Below are positions 34,752-43,486 of a stretch of 64,000 nt of DNA, piece after piece. Source of the DNA: Chryseobacterium turcicum (lineage in GTDB: Bacteria; Bacteroidota; Bacteroidia; Flavobacteriales; Weeksellaceae); NCBI RefSeq assembly GCF_021010565.1, contig NZ_JAJNAY010000001.1:2150001-2214000 (forward strand). The letters run 5' to 3'. The notes beneath the pieces are model-generated. The model saw only the letters and a program-made list of their open reading frames with translations, was not told the DNA's origin and made no database searches. The position numbers and the translations under genes are program-made. How positions within the stretch are numbered: position 1 is the stretch's first letter; each line of letters begins with the position of its first letter.

Positions 34752-35783
34752 ATGAAATTTTCTTTTAAAAACGATTATTCCGAAGGATGTCATCCTCAGA
34801 TTTTAGAATCTCTTCTTCGAAATAATCTCGATCAGCAAGCAGGATATGGGGAAGATGATTATTCTAAAAAAGCTAAAGATATAATTAAAGCTAAGATTGA
34901 AAATAAGGAGGCAGAAGTGTACTTTGTTTCTGGTGGAACTCAGGCTAATCTTATTGTAATTTCCTCAATATTAAGACCTTATGAATGTGTTATTTCTGCA
35001 TCAACCGGTCATATTTTAAACAACGAAACAGGAGCAATTGAAGCAACGGGGCACAAAATTTTAAGTATAGAAAAAGAAGACGGAAAACTTTTTCCGGAAG
35101 ATATTATTCCTGTTTTAGAGAGTCATCAAAATATTCCGCATCAGGTAATGCCCAAGTTAGTTTATATTTCAAATTCTACTGAACTCGGAACAACTTACAC
35201 GAAAAAAGAGCTGGAAAATCTTTCAGCGTTCTGCAAGAAAAACAATCTGTATCTTTTTATGGATGGAGCTAGGCTAGGGCACGCGTTAACTTCAGAAATC
35301 AACGATTTAGAATTAAAAAACATTGCTGAATTAACCGATATTTTCTACCTGGGAGGTACTAAAAATGGAGCTTTATTAGGGGAAGTAATAATAATTACTG
35401 AAAATGATTTGAAGCGAAATTTCGCCTTTAATATAAAGCAAAAAGGTGCGTTATTAGCAAAAGGAAGACTTTTGGGAATTCAGTTTTTAGAATTGATGCA
35501 AGATGACCTTTATTTTGATTTAGCCAAAAACGCAAACCAACAGGCTATGAAGATTAAAAAAGCGCTGTCTGATAGGGGAGTGCAGTTTCTCTCTGATACA
35601 TATACCAACCAAATCTTCCCTATTTTAAACAATCAAACTATTGAAGTTTTAGCTGAAAAATTTGAATTCTATATTTGGAAAAAAATCGATGAAAATTCTT
35701 CAGCAATCCGCTTAATAACCTCTTGGAGCACTCAGAACAATGCTGTTGAAGATTTTATTGAAACTTTTAATAGTGAATTATAG
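34752..35783 (+). CDS. Threonine aldolase family / beta-eliminating lyase (low-specificity type)
   Basis: PLP-dependent fold-type I lyase, 343 residues, which splits threonine or allo-threonine to glycine and acetaldehyde. Start MKFSFKNDYSEGCHPQIL is typical. Other parts: YGEDDYSKKA near 32, FVSGGTQANLIVI near 57, NETGAIEATGHKI, YLFMDGARLGHAL, and the Schiff-base lysine in YLGGTKNGALLGE. It appears to have a leaderless or nearly leaderless mRNA. Confidence 0.9.
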   Translation: MKFSFKNDYSEGCHPQILESLLRNNLDQQAGYGEDDYSKKAKDIIKAKIENKEAEVYFVSGGTQANLIVISSILRPYECVISASTGHILNNETGAIEATGHKILSIEKEDGKLFPEDIIPVLESHQNIPHQVMPKLVYISNSTELGTTYTKKELENLSAFCKKNNLYLFMDGARLGHALTSEINDLELKNIAELTDIFYLGGTKNGALLGEVIIITENDLKRNFAFNIKQKGALLAKGRLLGIQFLELMQDDLYFDLAKNANQQAMKIKKALSDRGVQFLSDTYTNQIFPILNNQTIEVLAEKFEFYIWKKIDENSSAIRLITSWSTQNNAVEDFIETFNSEL

Positions 35784-35791
35784 TAAGATTA

Positions 35792-35851
35792 GCCACGAAT
35801 ACACGAATGTTTTTATGCAAAACATGATGAAAACATTCGTGTATTCGTGGC
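35792..35851. repeat. 22-bp perfect palindrome (GCCACGAATACACGAATG family)
   Basis: Arms 35792-35813 and 35830-35851 are exact reverse complements around a 16-base loop, between the stops of two converging genes. The look is that of a dispersed intergenic palindrome; it could also end transcription. A T-run or A-run lies on the outer sides. Confidence 0.75.
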
Positions 35852-35864
35852 AAAAAAAAGCAAT

Positions 35865-36395
35865 TTATTGTAAAACTTTTGCTACAACCTTACAGTCTGT
35901 TTTTTCTAGCTTTTGCCCTGCTTTATAATCTATTTTCTTCTCATCTACATAACGCATTACTCCATTGTCATCTGTTTGATTTCCAATTCCTTCCGTTAAA
36001 AGATTTCCTTTCTGAATAAAGAAAATATCTCTTTTGCTGGTGGTTCCTTCAGCAGCAAACTCGTAAGTAAGTTTTAAAGTATCCCCCGATTTGAATCCGG
36101 ATAATTCACCTTTTGAACCATCTTTTTCATTATTTTTATAAGCCATTTTTCCTGACAGCGTGCCCAAATTATCATCAATACTTACAAAAACACTGTCTTT
36201 TCCGGTAACACCTGAATAACAGGAGCTTTTTGCACCTAAAGTATCAATAACCGTTTCAGTTGGAGCTTCAATTGAATCTGCAATGACCACAGGTTTTACA
36301 GATTCTTTTTTTTTATCGCAGTTCATCATCAAAATAGACAATGCACTGAGTAGAATATACTTTATGTTAAATTTTATAATTGCTAATATAAACAT
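35865..36395 (-). CDS. Lipoprotein of unknown function
   Basis: 176 residues with a lipobox ILMMNC near residue 26. The mature part has a Thr/Val-rich spacer, then strands such as SCYSGVTGKDSVFVSID and GTLSGKMAYKNNEKDGSKGEL, ending KAGQKLEKTDC. No named family recognised, though it looks like small Bacteroidetes lipoproteins carried on the outer membrane. The N-terminal ten residues ahead of the signal helix may be over-long. Confidence 0.65.
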   Translation of the reverse strand: MFILAIIKFNIKYILLSALSILMMNCDKKKESVKPVVIADSIEAPTETVIDTLGAKSSCYSGVTGKDSVFVSIDDNLGTLSGKMAYKNNEKDGSKGELSGFKSGDTLKLTYEFAAEGTTSKRDIFFIQKGNLLTEGIGNQTDDNGVMRYVDEKKIDYKAGQKLEKTDCKVVAKVLQ

Positions 36396-36821
36396 TAAAA
36401 AACTCTGAAACTAATTCAAATCTGCACATAAATGCTAATCGCTGAGAATCGCGTAAAAAATATTTTTCGGATTACGTTCCGTTTTAACGGAAAATTAAAT
36501 TTACCATTTTTAAATGAAATTGTATTATTATTAAATTTAAAAAGAAAGTTTCAAATCTATTAGGCAATTCATTCATATTGAGTAATTAAATTAGAGCTTA
36601 TTAAATAATCCACTAAGTCAATATTAATCTAAAAGCAACTAATTATATGTTTATTTTTGATAATTATAAAAAGTCCTATAATTTATATTATGTTAAATCG
36701 TGTATTTTTTTAGAAATTTAAATACTTCAATATCACCCATATAATTAATGTGACGTCGATTTTTTGAAAATACATTAATGATGAAAAATTTGCTTATACA
36801 CGAAATATCCTATTATATTAA
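36396..36821. other. AT-rich intergenic stretch, no feature recognised
   Basis: 426 bases between two minus-strand genes. I see no convincing frame, terminator or promoter box close to a start. A few short A/T palindromes only. Confidence 0.5.
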
Positions 36822-38054
36822 CTAATCGTGTTTTAATAAATCATTCAAGCCATATTTATCGAAAAGTATTTTTCCGATTTCAAGTTTAGACCAACCTTCT
36901 TTTAGTTTGTAAGTAAATTTCAGTTCATTATCAATAAGAAAAGACTCCAGATTTAGCAACATAATATTTTTATTGTTGACTAAATAATTTTCAATCATAT
37001 TTAAATGGGTCGAAAAAATAAACATTGAGTTTTTATATTTAGTTAATCCTTCAATCGTATCAACCGTTATTTTTGAGGCATCATTAATATTGGTCCCGTT
37101 AAATATTTCATCAAAAACTACGAAACAGTTTTTTGTCTTTAATTCCTGTAATACATTTTTTAGATTTACAATTTCCTGCATAAAATGACTGTAACCTTCT
37201 TTTAAATTATCGTTTACAGAAAAATGTAAAAATATACTTTCATAAAACGGAATGTTGCAATTTTCTGCCGGAACAGCAATTCCCAAATGAGCCAGCAATA
37301 CAACAATACTGATTGACTTCATAGCGGTTGATTTACCAGACATGTTAGCTCCTGTAAAAATAATCGTGTTTTTCTCCGTCGTTGTAATTGTATTTTTAAC
37401 CGCATCTTTTAAGTCTAGATGGTAAAAATTTTTAATGCTAAATGTTTTATCAGAATTAAATCTGGGAAATGTTAAATCGTATTTTTTAATTCCTTTCGCG
37501 ATGCTTGAATAAACATCAAACATATAAAAGAAATTCCAAAATGATATAAAGTTTTTGTTTTTAACTTGAACTTCTATTTTAGACAAAATATTTTTCCTTT
37601 GTTTGAAATCTAAGACTTTATGATGATATTTATTTATGGATAAAGAATCAATAAATTGAATATATTTTTCAACTTCATCAGAATAATCTTTACATAAATC
37701 AGACTTCTGAAAGTTTTTTAAAATCAAACTAAAACGGTGAAAAAATTCGATAAATAAAGAAATATTATTATTCGTTTCTTTGAAAAAATCTCTGTACATA
37801 ATACTCGTTAATAGATTATAATTTTCAAGATTTACTTCACCCAAAAACTTTTGAATCGATAAAACGATATTTTCACTACTCTTATAACCATCAATAAGTT
37901 GAAAATTTTCTAAAAACATTTTCAACTTATTCTGAGTGTATAAAGTTTGATTCTTATTAAAGCTTTTTTGATTGAAAAATGATGTTAAATACTGTTTAGA
38001 TTTCCTGGTTTGGGTGAAATTAAAATGTGAAATTATTTCCGAAATATTCTCCAT
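36822..38054 (-). CDS. MutS-like ATPase without mismatch-recognition domain
   Basis: 410 residues. The C-terminal half is a MutS-type ABC ATPase: Walker A GANMSGKST near residue 233, the ISIVVLLAHLGIAVPAENC segment, Walker B FVVFDEIFNGTN near 315, and an STHLN switch. The N-terminal half is helical, like the MutS core/lever region. Domains I and II (mismatch binding) are missing, and so are the Smr and KOW parts of MutS2. It matches short Bacteroidetes MutS-related proteins of unknown role. Codons are noticeably AT-rich. Confidence 0.83.
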   Translation of the reverse strand: MENISEIISHFNFTQTRKSKQYLTSFFNQKSFNKNQTLYTQNKLKMFLENFQLIDGYKSSENIVLSIQKFLGEVNLENYNLLTSIMYRDFFKETNNNISLFIEFFHRFSLILKNFQKSDLCKDYSDEVEKYIQFIDSLSINKYHHKVLDFKQRKNILSKIEVQVKNKNFISFWNFFYMFDVYSSIAKGIKKYDLTFPRFNSDKTFSIKNFYHLDLKDAVKNTITTTEKNTIIFTGANMSGKSTAMKSISIVVLLAHLGIAVPAENCNIPFYESIFLHFSVNDNLKEGYSHFMQEIVNLKNVLQELKTKNCFVVFDEIFNGTNINDASKITVDTIEGLTKYKNSMFIFSTHLNMIENYLVNNKNIMLLNLESFLIDNELKFTYKLKEGWSKLEIGKILFDKYGLNDLLKHD

Positions 38055-38100
38055 AACTCATTTGTGTTGATTGATTTAACCAGTTTTTTTATAGAAATTC

Positions 38101-38700
38101 TTAATTTTCAATAACTAAATCTGTAAACAATATCTGTTTAAAAGCTTCAGAAGCAAGATGTACCAGAACCGACCAATCGTCTGCAGCATCACTTCCTGCA
38201 TCATCTGAAATATATTTTAAACATAAAAACGGAATATTTTCTCGCATGGCAATCAAGGCTAAAGGATAAGCTTCCATATCAATTACATTATATTCTGTAT
38301 TGATATGATTCATCTCAAAACTGTCTCCACTTCCACAAATTCCTTCTTTTAGGTGGTCCATTTTCAATCCATTTTCCAAAACAATGGGAATGCCAGAAAG
38401 CGGAGTTTCAAATTTTTTGAAACCTAAGCCTTGAGCGTCCATATCTCTCTGAATAAATTTTGTACAGCAAATAACATCTCCTTTTTTGAAGCCGTTCCCT
38501 CCTGCTGAACCCAGATTGACAATCATTTTTGGCTTTTTTTCCTGAATCGCTTTTGTAAGTTCAATAGCTGCATTTACTTTTCCGATTCCGGTAATGAGTT
38601 TTCGGGTATGATCAAATACTTTTCCTGCCTCATAATCTAAGGCGAAAACAAAAAGCGTTTCAGAAATGGGATATGTCAGTTCTTTATTTAATGTAATCAT
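38101..38700 (-). CDS. Nucleoside phosphorylase-fold nucleosidase (MTA/SAH nucleosidase-like)
   Basis: 199 residues of the PNP/UDP phosphorylase fold: VNLGSAGGNGFKKGDVI near 60 (the GxAG-type loop), DMDAQGLGFKKFETP, the purine-site NVIDMEAYPLALIAMRENIPFLCLKYISDDA near 138-168 with MEAY, and DDW at the end. Its length is a little shorter than Pfs, mainly at the N terminus. It probably cleaves a purine nucleoside such as methylthioadenosine. The DsbA-family gene lies 14 bases upstream. Confidence 0.82.
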   Translation of the reverse strand: MITLNKELTYPISETLFVFALDYEAGKVFDHTRKLITGIGKVNAAIELTKAIQEKKPKMIVNLGSAGGNGFKKGDVICCTKFIQRDMDAQGLGFKKFETPLSGIPIVLENGLKMDHLKEGICGSGDSFEMNHINTEYNVIDMEAYPLALIAMRENIPFLCLKYISDDAGSDAADDWSVLVHLASEAFKQILFTDLVIEN

Positions 38701-38714
38701 GAAAATATATTATG

Positions 38715-39413
38715 TTAAATTGAGCAGCCATCTGCATCACACGAAAGATTGTTTTGAGATTGATCTTTAAATGGAACAACGGTTTCTTCGTAAGTCTGTG
38801 TCAACGCATTTTTCAAAACTTCAGCAGGTTGTGCCCCTGAAACAGCGTATTTACCATTCAAAATAAAAAACGGAACACCTGAAATTCCATTATTTCTAGC
38901 TTCTAATATATCCTGATTGATTTCGTAATTAAATTCTTCAGACTGCAACGATTTTTTTGCTTCTTCAGCATCAATTCCTAAAGAAACGGCTAGAGAAACT
39001 AGCGTATCAATATCTCCCACATTTTTTCCGTCTAAAAAGTGTGCTTTAAACAACTCCTCCTCCATTTCTGAAGATTGATTATGTTTTTTTGCTAAATGAA
39101 GAAGTTTGTGAGCTGTAAAGGTATTGGTAATCAAAGCTTTTTCAAAATTAAAATCAATTCCTGAAGCTTTTCCCATCTGTATCACCTGATTGGTCATTTG
39201 TTTTGCCTGCTCTTCAGGAAAACCTTTTTTTTCTCTGAAATATTCTGCGGTAGTTTTAGTTTCCGATTGTTCTAAAGTTGGGTCTAGCTGAAAGCTCTTC
39301 CACTCTACTTTTACTTCATCTTTGAATGGTAAATTTTCTAAAGCCTCTTCAAAATTTTTCTTTCCAATATAGCAAAACGGACACATCACATCCGACCAGA
39401 TTTCTATTTTCAT
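38715..39413 (-). CDS. DsbA family oxidoreductase, FrnE-type
   Basis: 232 residues, cytosolic (no signal peptide). The active site CPFC lies in IWSDVMCPFCYIGKKNFEEAL, and the cis-proline loop in GISGVPFFI near 187. The helical insertion and length match FrnE/2-hydroxychromene-2-carboxylate-isomerase-like disulfide oxidoreductases, and a C-terminal CDADGCSI adds two extra cysteines. Probably protects or repairs thiols. Cotranscribed with the nucleosidase gene. Confidence 0.88.
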   Translation of the reverse strand: MKIEIWSDVMCPFCYIGKKNFEEALENLPFKDEVKVEWKSFQLDPTLEQSETKTTAEYFREKKGFPEEQAKQMTNQVIQMGKASGIDFNFEKALITNTFTAHKLLHLAKKHNQSSEMEEELFKAHFLDGKNVGDIDTLVSLAVSLGIDAEEAKKSLQSEEFNYEINQDILEARNNGISGVPFFILNGKYAVSGAQPAEVLKNALTQTYEETVVPFKDQSQNNLSCDADGCSI

Positions 39414-39524
39414 TTATTTTAAATTTACGTAAAGATAAGAATTCATTGAATGATTGCCGGGTTTTAAAAAGTAAAAAAATAAATTAATCACGATAGTTTT
39501 TTTCCATGAAATGTCGTAAAAGAT

Positions 39525-39532
39525 TATATTTG
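39525..39532 (+). promoter_or_regulatory. -7 promoter box of the serine hydrolase gene
   Basis: TATATTTG, exact TAnnTTTG, 25 nt before the ATG at 39558. Confidence 0.6.
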
Positions 39533-39557
39533 GAACCTCTAAAAAATTCACGAAATA

Positions 39558-40592
39558 ATGATTTCAAAAACGATAATTTCTAGCTTTCTTATTTTTTCTT
39601 TAAGCATCAATGCTTTTTCTCAAACTCAAAAAAACTTGCAAAATAAAATAGACAGCGTTGTTCAAATCAAAACTCCTACAACATTTAACGGCGTTATTTT
39701 GGTTTCTAAAAAAGGAAAAATGATTTATTCTAAAGCTTTTGGATTCTCTGATATTGAAAATAAAAAGGTTTTGAAAATGAATAATCAGTTTGAAATCATG
39801 TCAAACACCAAGCAGATGACTTCCGTTTTGGTGTTAAAAGAAGTTGAAAAAGGAAAGATTAATCTCCACACTCCTATCAAAAAATATTTACCCGAATTGA
39901 AACAGACTTGGGCAGATTCTGTGACTGTTCATCAGCTTTTGAATCATACCCATGGAATTATTGATATTGAAAAACCCCTAGCTTTCAAACCCGGAACTGA
40001 TTTTAAATATGGAAATCTTTCGAATATTCTTTTAGGAAAAATCATTGAAAATACAAGCAAGAAAACATATCGTCAGTTAGCAACAGACTTATTCAAACAG
40101 TTAAAAATGAATGATACTTTTTGTTATTCTAAAGATGATAAAAAGAATCTTGTTTTTGGTTATATCAACAAAGAAAATCAATTTTCAAAAGTTGAAAATT
40201 CTTTTATTAATGAAGAAAATATACCTGCAGATGGCGTTATTACCACTGCAAAAGATTTAGTTATTTGGAATAATCAACTTCATAAAGGTAAAATATTAAG
40301 TGCAAAATCTTATCAATTGATGACTTCAGAATCTGTGAAATCTCAACATAATGTTTTTGGAAAAGAGAAAATGGGCTATGGATACAATATCAGAATTGCT
40401 GAACATAATGGTGTAAATTACCTCGGTCATACAGGTTTAGGTGATGGTTTTTCTTCATTGAATATTTACGTTCCAAAATCGGATGTGAGTATTATCATTC
40501 TTGAAAATCAAATGAATGAAAGCAGTGATTTGTTTTATTATTTTGAAACTTTGATTAAAAATATTGTTCTTGAAAGCGAATTGGTAAAGTAA
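39558..40592 (+). CDS. Exported serine hydrolase, class C beta-lactamase/PBP4-like fold
   Basis: 344 residues with a signal peptide (SSFLIFSLSINAFSQ). Catalytic SxxK appears as SNTK in FEIMSNTKQMTSVL near 77, the YxN tyrosine in FKYGNLSN near 150, and HTG in YLGHTGLGDGFS near 292 as the KTG equivalent. This is the serine beta-lactamase-like/esterase superfamily. It may trim peptides or D-amino acid esters; beta-lactam resistance should not be assumed. It is followed by a MITE-like insert. Confidence 0.85.
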   Translation: MISKTIISSFLIFSLSINAFSQTQKNLQNKIDSVVQIKTPTTFNGVILVSKKGKMIYSKAFGFSDIENKKVLKMNNQFEIMSNTKQMTSVLVLKEVEKGKINLHTPIKKYLPELKQTWADSVTVHQLLNHTHGIIDIEKPLAFKPGTDFKYGNLSNILLGKIIENTSKKTYRQLATDLFKQLKMNDTFCYSKDDKKNLVFGYINKENQFSKVENSFINEENIPADGVITTAKDLVIWNNQLHKGKILSAKSYQLMTSESVKSQHNVFGKEKMGYGYNIRIAEHNGVNYLGHTGLGDGFSSLNIYVPKSDVSIIILENQMNESSDLFYYFETLIKNIVLESELVK

Positions 40593-40599
40593 TCCGTAA

Positions 40600-40791
40600 A
40601 GTACATGACATTTTTTTTCAACCGCAAAAGCAACAAAAGATTTTACAATGGTTCAGTTATCCAAAAGCTAACAAAACAAAGGATAAAGGAAAGGTTTTAC
40701 ATTTTGTAAACTTTTGAACTTTTCTTTTTTCAATCATTTCTTTTGAAACTTTTGCGGTTAAAAAGCATTTTAAGTTTTTTTGTCATGTACT
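40600..40791. mobile_element. MITE-like element, copy A (AACCGCAAAAG termini, nested in AGTACATGACA termini)
   Basis: Outer perfect 11-bp inverted repeats AGTACATGACA (40600-40610) and TGTCATGTACT (40781-40791) enclose inner perfect 11-bp repeats AACCGCAAAAG (40620-40630) and CTTTTGCGGTT (40749-40759). There is no reading frame inside. The inner termini resemble those of the elements at 48.4 and 52.4 kb. Confidence 0.6.
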
Positions 40792-40842
40792 AAAAGTAAT
40801 CTGTTATTAATTATTGTAATTTTTGAATCTAAATTAAAACAT

Positions 40843-41685
40843 ATGAAGTTCTATAAAGCATTATCTATTATTTTGTTTTTTTGCCTTTCATTATATGATG
40901 CGCAGGAACTTCCTAAGGAAACGTATTATCAATTTTCTTACCATAGAAATGTTGTATATGAAAATGATACGATTACTTTGAGTGTTAAAAATCCTTTATA
41001 TTCTCCATTGAGAGTGAATATTTTTTCGGGCTATTTAAAAGAGAAAAATGTAATTGATGATACTATTAGATTAGTGATTAAAGAAAATTCAGAATCTAAA
41101 ATTAAATTATTTGCAAAAAAATTGGAAAGCTCAAAGTTTGATTTTAAACTCAATACGGCATTTGGCGATGATAGTAAAACTATAAAGCATAACAATCTTG
41201 CACTACCCTTTCCAAAAGGTAAAGAGTATAGAATTATGCAGGCTAATAAAGGTGATTTCAGTCACAATAATGATTACAGCAGATACGCAGTAGATTTTGA
41301 TATGAAAATTGGTGATACCATTACAAGTTCAGATGATGGTTTTGTAGTGGGAGTCATCAAAGATTATGAATTTGGAAAAGAAGATAAACAATGGATTCCT
41401 TATGCCAATTACATTACGATTTATCATCCTCACAGCGGATTATTTACACAATACGTGCATTTGAAAAAAGAGGGTAGCTTGGTAAAAGTGGGCGATGCTG
41501 TAAAAAGAAATCAGCCTATAGGTTTAAGCGGTGCGACTGGTTTTCGTTCTGGTGAACATTTGCATTTTAATGTTTTGATTCCTGAAAAAGGAAAGACTTT
41601 AAAATCTGTACCATTTCATTTTGAGCATAATATTTCTTCAAAAAGTCTGAAGCGAGGCATGAAAATTAAAAACCAATACGAATGA
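40843..41685 (+). CDS. M23 family metallopeptidase (LytM-like), exported
   Basis: 280 residues from the ATG at 40843, with a signal peptide (FYKALSIILFFCLSLYDAQ). An N-terminal beta domain (about 25-130) is followed by the M23 fold: NNDYSRYAVDFDMKIGDTI (metal His/Asp region), ANYITIYHPHSGLFTQYVHL and GEHLHFNVLIP with the catalytic HxH. Likely cleaves peptidoglycan cross-bridges or acts as a cell-wall binder. An in-frame ATG at 40780 lies within the right end of the MITE-like repeat and is not the start. Confidence 0.88.
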   Translation: MKFYKALSIILFFCLSLYDAQELPKETYYQFSYHRNVVYENDTITLSVKNPLYSPLRVNIFSGYLKEKNVIDDTIRLVIKENSESKIKLFAKKLESSKFDFKLNTAFGDDSKTIKHNNLALPFPKGKEYRIMQANKGDFSHNNDYSRYAVDFDMKIGDTITSSDDGFVVGVIKDYEFGKEDKQWIPYANYITIYHPHSGLFTQYVHLKKEGSLVKVGDAVKRNQPIGLSGATGFRSGEHLHFNVLIPEKGKTLKSVPFHFEHNISSKSLKRGMKIKNQYE

Positions 41686-41971
41686 AGCCATCAATATTAC
41701 CAAACATATTTTAATCAGAATATGAGCGGCTGAAATTCCATTTCTACTGCTCAATTTTTATTCTGAAATAGCGATTGAAACCAATAGAAAACGCGAACAC
41801 AGAGCCGATGTTGGTTTAGGTATCGCTATCATTTTTGTATTGATTATTTTGATGATAGGTTTTATTACCGATTTTGTCATCAGAATTTCTAAAAAACAAT
41901 ATTCTATCGCAGTGATTGATGTGCCTTTTTTGATATTATTTTTAGTTCGGGTTTTATATATCTTTAGTTAG
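41684..41971 (+). pseudogene. Decayed fragment of a small membrane protein gene
   Basis: One reading frame carries NEAINITKHILIRI, then TGA at 41723-41725, then AAEIPFLLLNFYSEIAIETN and two hydrophobic helices (IAIIFVLIILMIGFITDFVI; VPFLILFLVRVLYIF) to a TAG at 41969-41971. There is no start codon after the TGA. The protein-like, hydrophobic pattern suggests a gene with a damaged 5' end, possibly W to stop. The parent family is not recognised. It fills most of the 407-base gap. Confidence 0.45.
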
Positions 41972-42092
41972 TTTTAAACAAAGTGTTTTATTGTCAATGT
42001 TTCGTTAAAAAAAACGTATAATTCATAAATAAATATTAATCTTTACACTGCGAAGAGATTTATATGTATTTTCGTATTATTAAACAAACTAT

Positions 42093-42443
42093 ATGAAAAG
42101 ATTATTTAGAATCTCAGGAGCCTTCGTGCTTCTTCTAATTTCTCAAAACACTTTTGCTCAGGAAAAACAATCTGAAGATAAGATTGAATATAAAGGAGAT
42201 AATGTAAAACAAAATGCTAAAGAGAAAACGATTATTTTACAGGGAAATGTAATGTTAAAAACAAAAAACATTTCTTTAGGAAACGCTGAAAAAGTTACCA
42301 TTGACGAAAAAAATAGTACGGTAACTATTTATAATCCAAAAGATTTTAAAATACTACAAGCCAAAACCGTGTCAAAAACTGCACAGAGTAATAAAAATAT
42401 CATCGTTTATAATACCAAAGAAGAAACAATTACTTTCCAATAA
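42093..42443 (+). CDS. Small exported OstA/LptA-like protein
   Basis: 116 residues with a signal peptide (RISGAFVLLLISQNTFAQ). The mature part has repeated beta strands of the OstA kind: IEYKGDNVKQNAKEKTIILQGNVMLKTKN, ISLGNAEKVTIDEKNSTVTIY. It is far shorter than LptA or LptD and would form only part of a jelly roll. The function is unknown. It lies 21 bases upstream of the GLPGLI gene, likely one operon. Confidence 0.62.
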   Translation: MKRLFRISGAFVLLLISQNTFAQEKQSEDKIEYKGDNVKQNAKEKTIILQGNVMLKTKNISLGNAEKVTIDEKNSTVTIYNPKDFKILQAKTVSKTAQSNKNIIVYNTKEETITFQ

Positions 42444-42464
42444 ACTATTTTTCAAAAAAAAACC

Positions 42465-43322
42465 ATGAAAATAAAATTCCCTATTCTGTCAATATTAATT
42501 ACAGGATTATCTTTCGCACAATCTAATCAGTTTGTTTATGAATACAAATTTAAGATGGATTCTCTTAATCGAAATCAATCTGAAGTTGAAAATATGGTTC
42601 TGCAGACTTCTCCTAAAGGATCAAAATTTTACAGTCAGGTAAAAGCGGTTTATGATTCTACCATGACGGCTACATTTAAAAATGCAAATGCCACACAGCA
42701 GACTCATTTTGATTTTACCAAATTAATACAGTCGAAAGTAAGTACCGAAGTTATAAAAACCTATCCGGATTATAAGCGCACTTTAAAAAAAGAGATCAGT
42801 TCAAACCAATTATTGATTAATAATGATAAAAAATTAGATTGGAAAATTAGTAAGGAAAAGTCTAAGGTTTTAGGATATGACGTACAAAAAGCAACAACAA
42901 CTTTGTATGGAAGAAAATGGAGTGTTTGGTTTGCTCCCGAAATCCCAATTCAGGATGGTCCGCACGAGTTTTTCGGTCTTCCTGGTTTGATTCTAAAAGC
43001 TGAAGATTCTAAAGGAGACCACATCTTTACGCTTGTTGGAACAAAAAAAACAGAAGTAAATTCTGATGAAATTATAAATAAAAAAACAAGAGAAATAGCA
43101 ATAAACGAAGAGAAATTCAGGAAAATTTGGACTGAGTACAAGAAAGATCCAGTAAAAGATATGCGTCAAGATTTAGTTTCATCGGGAGGTTCAGCTGAAG
43201 TATCTATGACATTTGAAGGGAAAACTTATACTCAGGATGATGTGTTAAGATTAGTAGAAAAAGAAAGAAAAGAAGGGCTTCAGAAAAATAACAATTTCCT
43301 CGAACTCGATTTATACAGATAA
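42465..43322 (+). CDS. GLPGLI family protein
   Basis: 285-residue exported Bacteroidetes protein with a signal peptide ending SFAQ. The eponymous motif FFGLPGLILKAED lies near residue 168, after SVWFAPEIPIQDGPHE. It is a secreted protein of unknown role, often in multiple copies and sometimes linked with transport of peptides or metals. The C-terminal part is lysine-rich and helical. Confidence 0.9.
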   Translation: MKIKFPILSILITGLSFAQSNQFVYEYKFKMDSLNRNQSEVENMVLQTSPKGSKFYSQVKAVYDSTMTATFKNANATQQTHFDFTKLIQSKVSTEVIKTYPDYKRTLKKEISSNQLLINNDKKLDWKISKEKSKVLGYDVQKATTTLYGRKWSVWFAPEIPIQDGPHEFFGLPGLILKAEDSKGDHIFTLVGTKKTEVNSDEIINKKTREIAINEEKFRKIWTEYKKDPVKDMRQDLVSSGGSAEVSMTFEGKTYTQDDVLRLVEKERKEGLQKNNNFLELDLYR

Positions 43323-43486
43323 AACACTTTTATAAATATTATTTCAAAAAAAGCATGGGCAAAGATGTCTGTGTTTTTTGTTTTATGATAATTTGATTTA
43401 AAATTAATCGCTCCGAAAGTCTTATTTGGTGTAAAAATAGATAGGTAATTGATAACACTCAATTCAAAAATATAAAATACCTAAAT

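Noticed and set aside
40780..40842. Upstream start for the M23 peptidase
   Set aside because: Begins in the MITE-like inverted repeat and precedes the true signal peptide.
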